The notes below the pieces were generated by a model. The model searched no databases. It saw only the letters and a program-made list of their open reading frames with translations, and had not been told where the DNA came from. From Deltaproteobacteria bacterium (GTDB lineage: Bacteria; JAEEML01): DNA of 28,539 nt. The position numbers were made by a program, and so were the translations under genes. Of this stretch, positions 1-6,796 are shown in pieces (the stretch's first letter is position 1; each line of letters starts with the position of its first letter). The DNA lies in contig JAEEML010000076.1 of the NCBI GenBank assembly GCA_016283195.1, forward strand, positions 1-28,539. The letters are read 5' to 3'.

Positions 1-687
1 CAGGCGAGCGACTTTTATATTGTGGAGCGCGAGGCGCCGGAGGCGGCACAGCAGGCTTTACTGGAGCTTATTTGCAAGCGCATACCGGCCAAGTTTGGCT
101 TTGACCCGCTGGAAGATGTGCAGCTACTTACTCTGATGCGCCGGGGGCTCTTGGGGGTTACCGCTCTCAATGAGCTCTTGCAAAAGAGCTTAAATAAAAA
201 CGCCAAAGGGCACGGCTATGCCATTGGCGATAAGGTGATGCAGCTCAAAAACAATTACGAAAAAGATGTGTTTAACGGCGATATCGGGCGCATTGTGCGC
301 ATAAAAGGCGGCGAAAAGGCGGCGCTTGATGTGGATTTTGACGGCCATATAGTGAATTATCCGGCCGATAATCTTGATGAACTTACCCTGGCTTATGCCA
401 CAACCATCCATAAATCACAGGGTAGCGAATATCCGGCGGTGGTGATTGTTTTACACAGCCAGCACACCATAATGCTGCAGCGCAATTTGCTTTATACGGC
501 AGTAACAAGAGGTAAAAAACTGGTGATGATTGTCGGCACCAAAAGAGCCATCAGCCAGGCCATAAGAACCGATAGAGCGCCGCTCAGGCAGACCAAATTT
601 GCCGGCAGGCTTGCGCATTCTCCTGCTTTCGCCACGCATCGTCCAGATGGGGCTAGAACAGGGCTAGATGGTGAGCGCCAGCGCTAG
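1..687 (+). CDS. recD2: RecD2-like ATP-dependent DNA helicase, C-terminal part (5' truncated by window)
   Basis: The frame is open from base 1, so the gene starts upstream of the window. About 228 residues remain. They contain the C-terminal superfamily 1B helicase core. A beta-barrel SH3-like stretch (GDKVMQLKNNY followed by NGDIGRI) is typical of RecD2/RecD. It is followed by the motif V-like segment TIHKSQGSEYPAVV and the motif VI-like segment LLYTAVTRGKK, which carries the arginine that contacts ATP. RecD2 enzymes are 5'-3' DNA helicases used in repair in organisms that usually lack RecBC. Whether this protein is RecD2 (long N-terminal domain) or RecD cannot be settled, because the N-terminus is outside. 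Its stop codon directly abuts the stop of the opposite-strand lipoprotein gene. The last ~35 residues are Arg-rich and not recognisable. Confidence 0.85.
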   Translation, partial: QASDFYIVEREAPEAAQQALLELICKRIPAKFGFDPLEDVQLLTLMRRGLLGVTALNELLQKSLNKNAKGHGYAIGDKVMQLKNNYEKDVFNGDIGRIVRIKGGEKAALDVDFDGHIVNYPADNLDELTLAYATTIHKSQGSEYPAVVIVLHSQHTIMLQRNLLYTAVTRGKKLVMIVGTKRAISQAIRTDRAPLRQTKFAGRLAHSPAFATHRPDGARTGLDGERQR

Positions 688-1026
688 TTAGGCATCGCTT
701 TTGGCATCAGAGGCGCCATCAGACGAGCTATCGGAGTAGTTGTTCCCATGCCTGTCAGGACATTCTTCTTTTTCCGGAACATATGTAATAGTCTTTTCAG
801 CCCAGTCACTGTAGCACCTTTTATAGCCTGGATATTCACAGTAGCCGCCTTTTTCGCCGGCGCTGTCTTTACCATCTTGTAGCTCGCATTTTCCATCAGG
901 GAATTGGCGGCAATGATGGTCGTTTTGGCAACTATAGTAAAAGGGAGCCGGCCCGTAACAGGCAGATAAAAAGGCAATGGGCGTACCAAGAACCAGCGAA
1001 GCAATTTTTCCTTTTAAGTATTTCAT
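688..1026 (-). CDS. Small cysteine-rich lipoprotein, function unknown
   Basis: The product has 112 residues. The N-terminus MKYLKGKIASLVLGTPIAFLSAC is a signal peptide with lipobox LSAC, so Cys23 is the predicted lipidated residue. The mature part carries seven cysteines including the lipidated one, spread over the first ~70 residues, which suggests disulfides in the periplasm or on the surface. The tail is rich in Ser, Asp and Ala. The start is supported by an AGAGGAG ribosome site just upstream and by a sigma70-like promoter at 1076-1105. The gene is convergent with the helicase gene and the two stop codons touch. I do not recognise a named family. It could belong to the same loose class as the other Cys-rich lipoproteins in this window. 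Confidence 0.75.
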   Translation of the reverse strand: MKYLKGKIASLVLGTPIAFLSACYGPAPFYYSCQNDHHCRQFPDGKCELQDGKDSAGEKGGYCEYPGYKRCYSDWAEKTITYVPEKEECPDRHGNNYSDSSSDGASDAKSDA

Positions 1027-1075
1027 GGCTTTCTCCTCTATACTTTAACCAGGCCACGATGACCCGAATATTTCA

Positions 1076-1105
1076 ATACTATTTTGAAATCCTAGTTCTT
1101 GTCAA
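1076..1105 (-). promoter_or_regulatory. sigma70-like promoter for the lipoprotein gene at 688-1026
   Basis: On the minus strand a perfect -35 hexamer TTGACA (1100-1105) is followed after 18 bases by TAGTAT (1076-1081), a 4/6 match to the -10 consensus. It leaves a leader of about 40 bases before the start at 1026. The rest of the 1027-1141 gap shows no clear terminator for the oxidoreductase operon that ends at 1142. Confidence 0.5.
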
Positions 1106-1141
1106 TTAGGCGGGCGGCAAATGTGCTGAAAATCTTGAATA

Positions 1142-2416
1142 CTAAGAAATAGCCACTGCGAGAGTGGCATCAGCATCGCGGGAAAGCCCAGCAAAATCAC
1201 TGGCTTTTAGAGTAAAGGTAATCATCTCTGAGGGCTGAATGCGCCGCTCTTTTATTGTTTTTATCACCTGATTGTTCCAAGTGACAGTAACCAGGCCGTC
1301 TCTCTTTTGCACCATTGAGCGCAGAGAAAAAACAGTATCGCGATCCGGCGAAAAGCTAAAGGGCAGCACATAGCGGCAGTTAGCGCCGCTTTTCACCCGA
1401 TATTGGGGAGCTTGGTTCTCGGTGTCGGCCATTATATAGCGGGCGGCCGCTTCCCCGGCTCTTATGGCCTCACTGGTGGCGTGATCAACCAAATCGTGGA
1501 CATGGAGCACATTGCCGCAAGCAAAGATGCCGGGGACGGAGGTCATCAGGTTACCATCGACCAGCGGGCCGTTTGTCTCCGGAGTGATGGTGATGCCCGC
1601 CGCCTTGGAGAGCTCGTTCTCCGGCACCAGGCCGACGGAAAGCAGCAAGGTGTCGCAATCGAGGTGAAATTTTTTATCAGAGCGAGGTACGCCGTTTTCC
1701 AACGGAGCCACATCAACGCCGGTGATGCGCTTTTCGCCATATATCTTGTCGATAACATGGCTTAAATAAAGAGGAATATTAAATTCGTTCAGGCATTGCA
1801 CAATGTTGCGGGTGAGGCCGGAGGGGTAGGGCATTATTTCAATAACGGCCTTTACCTGGCAGCCTACCAGCGAGAGGCGGCGGGCCATAATGAGGCCGAT
1901 ATCGCCGCTGCCCACAATAACCACTTCGTGGCCGGGAATGTGGCCTTCAATATTTACCAGGCGCTGGGCCAGGCCGGCAGTAAAGATGCCTGCCGGGCGT
2001 GAGCCGGGGATATTGACATTGCCCCGGTTGCGTTCACGGCAGCCCATAGCTAAAATCACCGCTTTGGCGCGGCAGGTAAAAACGCCATCTATGGGAGAAT
2101 AGCAGATGACTTCATGGCGCGGGGTGGGTGCGCTACCCGGCTCGATATTCATCACGGTTGTTTGTGAAAAAGTGTGAATATTAGGCGTGCTATGTAATTT
2201 ATCAATAAAGCGCTGGGCATACTCCGGGCCGGTCAGCTCCTCTTTGAAATAGTGCAGGCCAAAGCCGTTGTGAATGCACTGATCCAAAACGCCGCCCAGG
2301 TGGTCTTCGCGGTCGATAAGGGCAACATTATGTTTATATTCGGCAATTTTAAGGGCAGCAGCCATGCCGGCCGCGCCGCCGCCAATAACAACAGCGTCAA
2401 AGTCTTGGTATTTCAT
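1142..2416 (-). CDS. FAD/NAD(P)-dependent oxidoreductase, partner of the GlpA-like protein
   Basis: The product has 424 residues. An N-terminal FAD-binding Rossmann motif (GGGAAG, about residues 12-17) and a second dinucleotide fold (VVIVGSGDIG, about 163-172) mark the pyridine nucleotide-disulfide reductase superfamily. A late segment GIFACGNVLHVHDLVDHATSEA is the usual FAD-contacting strand that links activity to membership of this group. No CxxxxC redox disulfide is visible near the first Rossmann motif. Paired genes of this type sit beside GlpA-like proteins with a BFD domain in many anaerobes and are often annotated as anaerobic glycerol-3-phosphate dehydrogenase or as opine/sarcosine oxidase-like. 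The ATG overlaps the upstream stop by four bases (ATGA), so the two are translationally coupled. The C-terminal ~80 residues look like a small beta domain. The true substrate is not shown by the sequence. Confidence 0.85.
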   Translation of the reverse strand: MKYQDFDAVVIGGGAAGMAAALKIAEYKHNVALIDREDHLGGVLDQCIHNGFGLHYFKEELTGPEYAQRFIDKLHSTPNIHTFSQTTVMNIEPGSAPTPRHEVICYSPIDGVFTCRAKAVILAMGCRERNRGNVNIPGSRPAGIFTAGLAQRLVNIEGHIPGHEVVIVGSGDIGLIMARRLSLVGCQVKAVIEIMPYPSGLTRNIVQCLNEFNIPLYLSHVIDKIYGEKRITGVDVAPLENGVPRSDKKFHLDCDTLLLSVGLVPENELSKAAGITITPETNGPLVDGNLMTSVPGIFACGNVLHVHDLVDHATSEAIRAGEAAARYIMADTENQAPQYRVKSGANCRYVLPFSFSPDRDTVFSLRSMVQKRDGLVTVTWNNQVIKTIKERRIQPSEMITFTLKASDFAGLSRDADATLAVAIS

Positions 2417-3846
2417 AATTCACCCTTTATCAGTTCGCTACCCGGCCCTTTTTTAGTGACTTCTTCCGGTGAGAGGCCGGTTTCGCGGCAGATAATGTCG
2501 ATAATGCGCGAGGTGCAAAAGCCGCCCTGGCAACGCCCCATTTGGGCCCGGGTGTAAAATTTGATGCCGTCCAGCGTGCTGTGGCCGTGGTGGATAGCTT
2601 CTACTATCTCAGCTTCGCTCACCTTTTCGCAGCGACAGACAATGCGCCCATAGGCCGGATCTTTTTCCACAAGAGCCGCTGCTTCTTCGGCGCTCAGCTG
2701 GCGGATGCGCTTATGCTTTGGCAAATACGGATCGTAATCCGGGCGCTCCACCAGAGTGAGGCCGGCCTCTTTTAAGAGGTCTTTGACATATTCACCAATA
2801 GCCGGCGAAGCGGTGAGCCCCGGCGACTGAATACCGGCTACCTGTATGAAATTTTTGGCTTTTTCAGATATTTTGATGAAAAAGTCGCTATTGCCAACCA
2901 TTACCGGCCTGAGGCCGGAAAAGGCCGTGATAATATCGCGCTCGCTCACCGTCGGCACCATAGAGGCGGCCGATTCCAATACCGCTTTGAGTTCGGCGCG
3001 GCTGGTGGAGAGGTCGCTTTTATCTTCCTGCTCGATGGCATCTGGCCCCAAAAGCACGGTGCCCTCGCAGGTGGGGATAACCAGCATACCTTTGGAAACA
3101 GCAGTAGGCACGGGGAAGATAACTCGCTTGGGTGCCGCTTTGGAGAGGCGATCCAGGAGGTAATACTGCCCCTTTCTGGGAATTATTTTGAATTCCTCGG
3201 CTTTAAAAATAGCTGAAATTTCATCAGCATAGAGGCCGGCGGCATTGATGACATACTCCGCCGTGACTGTGCGCCCGTCCGCAGCGTGGATTTTGTAGCC
3301 GCCTTCGGCCAGCGGCTCTGCAGCGCATACTTTGAAATTTGTCTTTAATACTGCGTGGTTGTGCACAGCAGACTCAATAAGAGCAAAAACTAAGCGGTAA
3401 GGTTCCACAATGCCGCCGCCGGGTGCGTAAAGGCCGCCGATTACATCATGGGTGAGCTTGGGCTCCAGCTCCAGCATGCGCTCACGTGAGCACATTTCCA
3501 GGCCGATAGCGTCGTTTTCGAGCCCTTGCTGATAGAGATGCTCCACCTGCTGTAGTTGCTCTTCTGAGGTGGCAGCCACCAAAATACCGCAGCGCTGGAA
3601 GGGAATATCCAGCTCGCGGCGCAGCTGGTCAAACATCAGGTTGCCTTTGCTCTCCAGCCGCGCCTTTAAGTATTTAGGCGAATGGTGAAAGCCGCCGTGA
3701 ATAATGCCGGAATTGGCTTTGGAAGTGCCAAAGGCCACATCGGCCTCTTTTTCCAAAATGACAGTATCCACCTTGTAGCGGCTGATGGTGCGGGCAATCG
3801 AGGCCCCGCTGACTCCGCTGCCGATAATGGCCACCGTAAAATCCAT
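2413..3846 (-). CDS. GlpA-like FAD-dependent dehydrogenase with C-terminal BFD [2Fe-2S] domain
   Basis: The product has 477 residues from the chosen start. The N-terminus has the FAD motif IIGSGVSGASIAR (about residues 7-19), followed by KANSGIIHGGFHHSP, typical of DAO-fold glycerol-3-phosphate dehydrogenase / 2-hydroxyglutarate oxidase relatives. The C-terminus carries a BFD-like [2Fe-2S] domain with cysteines at about 404, 406, 439 and 444 (CRC and CQGGFC). It probably oxidises a hydroxy-acid or glycerol-3-phosphate and passes electrons through the partner flavoprotein. The frame extends upstream to 3912, but ATG 3846 is preferred. It has a GGGAGG ribosome site just upstream, the Rossmann fold begins immediately after it, and the longer start would lie inside the promoter at 3884-3912. 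No glpK, glpF or DUF1667 gene is adjacent. Confidence 0.85.
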   Translation of the reverse strand: MDFTVAIIGSGVSGASIARTISRYKVDTVILEKEADVAFGTSKANSGIIHGGFHHSPKYLKARLESKGNLMFDQLRRELDIPFQRCGILVAATSEEQLQQVEHLYQQGLENDAIGLEMCSRERMLELEPKLTHDVIGGLYAPGGGIVEPYRLVFALIESAVHNHAVLKTNFKVCAAEPLAEGGYKIHAADGRTVTAEYVINAAGLYADEISAIFKAEEFKIIPRKGQYYLLDRLSKAAPKRVIFPVPTAVSKGMLVIPTCEGTVLLGPDAIEQEDKSDLSTSRAELKAVLESAASMVPTVSERDIITAFSGLRPVMVGNSDFFIKISEKAKNFIQVAGIQSPGLTASPAIGEYVKDLLKEAGLTLVERPDYDPYLPKHKRIRQLSAEEAAALVEKDPAYGRIVCRCEKVSEAEIVEAIHHGHSTLDGIKFYTRAQMGRCQGGFCTSRIIDIICRETGLSPEEVTKKGPGSELIKGEL

Positions 3847-3883
3847 CAAAAACCTCCCTCGTCCATTGCCAAAAGGCGGAGTG

Positions 3884-3912
3884 AGTATAGAACAGCGGCT
3901 ATGGGCACTCAA
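3884..3912 (-). promoter_or_regulatory. Strong sigma70-like promoter of the two-flavoprotein operon
   Basis: On the minus strand TTGAGT (3907-3912), a 17-base spacer and TATACT (3884-3889) match the consensus at 5/6 each with ideal spacing. The predicted transcript begins about 30 bases before ATG 3846. This argues against the longer reading frame start at 3912. Confidence 0.6.
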
Positions 3913-3994
3913 GAGCTAATTGAGGGGAAGAAGTACTAATTGGTTTAAAGTGTCGTACTATTTAAGGCTGTTTGTTAGAAAATCAAAATTTTTC

Positions 3995-4024
3995 TTGACT
4001 TTCGGTATAAATGTTTTGCAAAAT
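3995..4024 (+). promoter_or_regulatory. Possible promoter for the AT-rich lipoprotein pair
   Basis: TTGACT (3995-4000) is followed after 18 bases by CAAAAT (4019-4024). The -35 is good and the -10 is weak. It lies about 75 bases before ATG 4099. The whole 3940-4098 stretch is AT-rich, so chance matches are likely. Confidence 0.3.
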
Positions 4025-4098
4025 TTAATGGTATTTCTTCAAATGAAGTATATAAGGGACTGTGTTGGATATTTCAAAAAAATGGCTGGGAAAATAAT

Positions 4099-4740
4099 AT
4101 GAACAACCTTTTAGTTATATTAGCCTTCTGTTTTTGCGCTATTAGCTTTACAGCTTGCGAATCACAAGCCGATGAGTTTCGAAATGCCTTCTCAGCCAAT
4201 ATGGCAGAAAATGCTGGAGAGACTGTTGGATATTCGAAATTTTTTGACGATTACAGACGTCTTTGGGCAGGTGAGGCTGTTGATCTTGATGATGATGGTT
4301 TTGCTGAGGCTACACTTCACAAAAATTTTTTGGGAGTTGTTACATATCAACGGATACATCCCGATGGTGTTATATTTTATAAATCGATAAACTATCCCAA
4401 TGGTAGTGAGGATGTTTTTGAAGACAAAAACTTTGATGGAAAAATAGATTATATTTCAAATGATATAGAGAGATTTGTTTATCACATAAGAATTGTCAAA
4501 ATAGATCGGAATTTTGATGGCTATTTTGAGGAACGTACCACCAGAAGAAGTTATTTGACCAGCTTAAAATCAGGTATTGACGAATACACAGTAGAAAAAG
4601 ATTTGCGTGGTGATGGTACATATATCCCTGTGGAAATAGAAATTGAAAAAGTTTCCCGTGCTGGGAGGGAAAAGATTAAATCATGGAAATTAAACAGAGA
4701 CGGGCCAATGAGCGATAAACCTATGGAGGAAAAACAATGA
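4099..4740 (+). CDS. Lipoprotein with EF-hand-like (DxDxDG-type) loops, function unknown
   Basis: The product has 213 residues. A signal peptide ends in lipobox FTAC, so Cys20 is the predicted lipidated residue. The mature protein has calcium-loop-like segments: DLDDDGFAE (62-70), DKNFDGKID (109-117), DRNFDGYFE (136-144) and a weaker DLRGDGTY (168-175). The Asp-x-Asp/Asn-x-Asp-Gly spacing matches the EF-hand or dockerin-type loop, so Ca2+ binding outside the cytoplasm is a reasonable inference. No dockerin helix pairs or enzymatic domain are obvious. The gene is visibly AT-richer than its neighbours, with frequent AAA, GAT and TTT codons. Its stop overlaps the ATG of the next lipoprotein gene (ATGA), implying coupled expression. 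The ribosome site is weak (GGGA). No named family is recognised. Confidence 0.8.
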   Translation: MNNLLVILAFCFCAISFTACESQADEFRNAFSANMAENAGETVGYSKFFDDYRRLWAGEAVDLDDDGFAEATLHKNFLGVVTYQRIHPDGVIFYKSINYPNGSEDVFEDKNFDGKIDYISNDIERFVYHIRIVKIDRNFDGYFEERTTRRSYLTSLKSGIDEYTVEKDLRGDGTYIPVEIEIEKVSRAGREKIKSWKLNRDGPMSDKPMEEKQ

Positions 4741-5104
4741 AGCGTTTAGTATTACTTGCTACTTGCTTTTGGTTATAAATGTAGCTGGTTGTCACCAAAA
4801 GCTTGAGTGTGGTTACAAAGAAGTACTGGTGGAAGAAAACTGTCAAGAGGACTTCAATGTCTGCCATGCTGGACTCAAATGTATTTCCGGCCCATGTGAA
4901 AGCTGTAAAAACATCCGTAGGGCTACCTGTGCTGAGGAATATTTAGGACAGGAAGCGGAATATGGAAGTGCCCACAGTAAATTTGTCTGTTGTGCTTCTT
5001 GCCCATCATCCTGTAATAAATCAAATGATTTTCCGTGCAAGGAAAACACTACACCAAATCTAACAAACGCGTGTTTTGACCAACTGCCAATGTGTCAAAA
5101 CTGA
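4737..5104 (+). CDS. Cys-rich lipoprotein gene with an apparent -1 frameshift in the signal peptide
   Basis: ATG 4737 overlaps the upstream stop and reads MKRLVLLATCFWL before a stop at 4776-4778. A second frame, open from TTG 4763 to 5104, reads LLVINVAGC and then a mature domain with 15 cysteines counting the lipidated one. Joining the frames at the T run 4767-4770, as if one T were missing, gives MKRLVLLATCFLVINVAGC, a textbook lipoprotein signal with lipobox VAGC. Initiation at TTG 4763 alone would give a signal of only nine residues before the Cys and no visible ribosome site. I therefore think the gene spans 4737-5104 and carries a sequencing error, a true mutation or phase-variable slippage. 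The Cys-rich part suggests a disulfide-stabilised surface protein. No known family is recognised. Confidence 0.65.
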
Positions 5105-5228
5105 ATTAAAATGTGGATGAAAAGCTCTCAATATCCATCTCTGAATATTTTTGAACGGCGCGCTGTAATGGAAGCTGATAACTTTTCATTAAAACTTCAC
5201 AGGCTATTTCGCATAAAGCTGTTTTCCC

Positions 5229-5257
5229 TTGAAATATTAGCTTTTATTGGCTAAAAT
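5229..5257 (+). promoter_or_regulatory. sigma70-like promoter of the MCE operon
   Basis: TTGAAA (5229-5234), a 17-base spacer and TAAAAT (5252-5257) match the consensus well. Transcription should begin near 5264. That makes an initiation codon at 5264 unlikely and favours the later starts. The rest of the 5105-5228 gap is AT-rich and shows no clear terminator. Confidence 0.6.
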
Positions 5258-5305
5258 ACACGCTTGGGTTTTTATGGCCCAAATATGTGCCTTTTGGAGT
5301 TATAT

Positions 5306-6331
5306 TTGCGTAGTTCAGTTGAGGTCAGGGTGGGGCTTTTTGTGGTGGCCACCGTGGCTATATTTATTGTTTTTCTCTTTCTTTTGGGCGATTACCGCTT
5401 TGGTAAAGGCCTGAAAATTTACACTGATTTTCACTTTTCCGGCTCTCTCTCGGCCGGAGCGCCGGTTAAAATCAGCGGCGTGCGCATCGGTAAAGTCACG
5501 GAAGTGCGCTATGTGGGCGCCACTAAAAATGTGGATCCGCCTCTCTACCCCGAGCCGCCGGAGCGCGCTATTCAGGTGCGGGCTACCGTGCTCATAGATG
5601 AAGCTTACGTTGATGCCATTAACAGCAATAGCACCTTTCTGATAAATCAAGGCCTCTTTGGTGAGTCATATCTGGAATTTAGGCGGGCTGATAATGGTGC
5701 CCCGGTGGTAAATGGTGCTATCTTTCGCGGCCGTGATGCCCAAAGCCTCGATTCTTTAATTTCTACAATAAGTAGAACAGTTTCCGATTTAAAGCTTGAT
5801 CAAATTGACTTAAAAGCAGTAGGCACTCTTTTAAAAGACGGCTCTTCGCTGGCTAATACCATGCAACGCATTTTGGCCACCGCCGAACCGGAAGTGCCGG
5901 TTTTGCTTAGCAATGCCAACGGCGCGGTCTTGTCTTTTAAAGAGCTGGCCGATGGCGGCAAAAAACTAATTTCCACTAATGGTGATTTAGCTAAAACACT
6001 AAATAATACCAAACAATTAAGCGGCACTTTAGCCGGCGGCGGCGAGTCGCTTATGAATGAGGCTTTTAATGCTTTGGCCGCCATTAAAAAGCTGGATGCC
6101 ATTTTGAGTGCCATTCCGCCGGAAAAGGTTGGTAGAATTATTGACAATGCCGATATTACCATGAATAACTTGCAAGGCGGTTCGCGAGATTTGGCCGCCG
6201 TTATGGGCAAAGTTCGGAGCGGCCAGAGTACAGTGGGCGCTCTTTTGATGAGCCAAGAATTATATAATGATATCAAGGAGCTTGTTAAAGATATAAAACG
6301 GCATCCCTGGAAGGTGCTTTGGAGGAAGTAA
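5306..6331 (+). CDS. MCE/MlaD family lipid-transport substrate-binding protein
   Basis: The product has about 341 residues from TTG 5306. A single N-terminal membrane helix (about residues 7-28) is followed by a charged turn and an MCE domain (about 34-120). The domain contains the hallmark segment SGSLSAGAPVKISGVRIGKV. The remainder is predicted helical, as in MlaD/PqiB-type proteins that form rings or tubes carrying phospholipids across the periplasm. TTG 5306 is chosen because GGAG sits six bases upstream and the protein then begins MRSSVEVRVG, as is common in this family. ATG 5285 is an alternative. The usual MlaE permease and MlaF ATPase are not next to it. It is instead followed three bases later by hot-dog genes, suggesting an operon for lipid handling. 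Confidence 0.88.
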   Translation: MRSSVEVRVGLFVVATVAIFIVFLFLLGDYRFGKGLKIYTDFHFSGSLSAGAPVKISGVRIGKVTEVRYVGATKNVDPPLYPEPPERAIQVRATVLIDEAYVDAINSNSTFLINQGLFGESYLEFRRADNGAPVVNGAIFRGRDAQSLDSLISTISRTVSDLKLDQIDLKAVGTLLKDGSSLANTMQRILATAEPEVPVLLSNANGAVLSFKELADGGKKLISTNGDLAKTLNNTKQLSGTLAGGGESLMNEAFNALAAIKKLDAILSAIPPEKVGRIIDNADITMNNLQGGSRDLAAVMGKVRSGQSTVGALLMSQELYNDIKELVKDIKRHPWKVLWRK

Positions 6332-6334
6332 AGA

Positions 6335-6781
6335 ATGAAGGATACCTTAAAGCAGACGCCCCGCGTGATTTTGCAAAAGTCCCACAAAGTTGAATATGGT
6401 GAATTGCGCCGTTTTGCGGCTGCTACCGGCAATGATAATCCTATCTTTCAAAATCAAGATGCCGCCAAAGAAGCCGGTTACCGAGATATTTTGGCAGTTC
6501 CTACTTTTCCTGATTTTTTCAATTATATTGAAGAAATATGTAGTATTCTTGACCTTGAATTACCGCGTCTTACTCTTTGCTCACAAAATATTGATTGGTT
6601 TAGGCCGCTTTATGCCGCCGAGGATTTGGACATTAAAGTTACCTTGGCCAGCAGTACCGAGCAGCGCAATGCCAATATGAGATTGGTTTGGCTCACTATT
6701 GATACCGAAGCTCAAACAAAACGCGGTATTCCGATTTTTAAGAGCAGTCGCACCTTTATTTACACCACTACCGTCCGCTGA
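6335..6781 (+). CDS. Hot-dog fold FAS1_DH/MaoC-like protein (HadA-like), altered active site
   Basis: The product has 148 residues, the normal size for one hot-dog subunit. The segment FAAATGNDNPIFQNQDAA (about 27-44) aligns with the family pattern T-G-D-D-N-P-L-H. Asn33 replaces the usual Asp and Phe38 replaces the usual His. PTFP (57-60) matches the conserved turn that follows. Intact relatives dehydrate (R)-3-hydroxyacyl-CoA/ACP. In the mycobacterial HadAB pair one subunit is non-catalytic and shapes the acyl channel, so this protein could be the structural partner of the next gene. It lies three bases after the MCE gene with GGAGGAAG before its ATG. Confidence 0.75.
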   Translation: MKDTLKQTPRVILQKSHKVEYGELRRFAAATGNDNPIFQNQDAAKEAGYRDILAVPTFPDFFNYIEEICSILDLELPRLTLCSQNIDWFRPLYAAEDLDIKVTLASSTEQRNANMRLVWLTIDTEAQTKRGIPIFKSSRTFIYTTTVR

Positions 6782-6796
6782 AAAGAGGAGTTTTAG

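Noticed and set aside
684-1004. 106-codon minus-strand frame overlapping the small lipoprotein
   Set aside because: The other frame has a signal peptide, lipobox, ribosome site and promoter; this one has none.
3847-3912. N-terminal extension of the GlpA-like protein to 3912
   Set aside because: The extra 22 residues precede the Rossmann fold, overlap a strong promoter and lack a ribosome site, whereas 3846 has one.
3920-4102. 60-codon plus-strand frame upstream of the EF-hand-like lipoprotein
   Set aside because: AT-rich, no recognisable domain or ribosome site, and it spans the likely promoter region.
5264-5305. Upstream TTG and ATG starts of the MCE protein
   Set aside because: TTG 5264 coincides with the predicted transcription start. 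ATG 5285 remains possible but lacks the GGAG that precedes TTG 5306.
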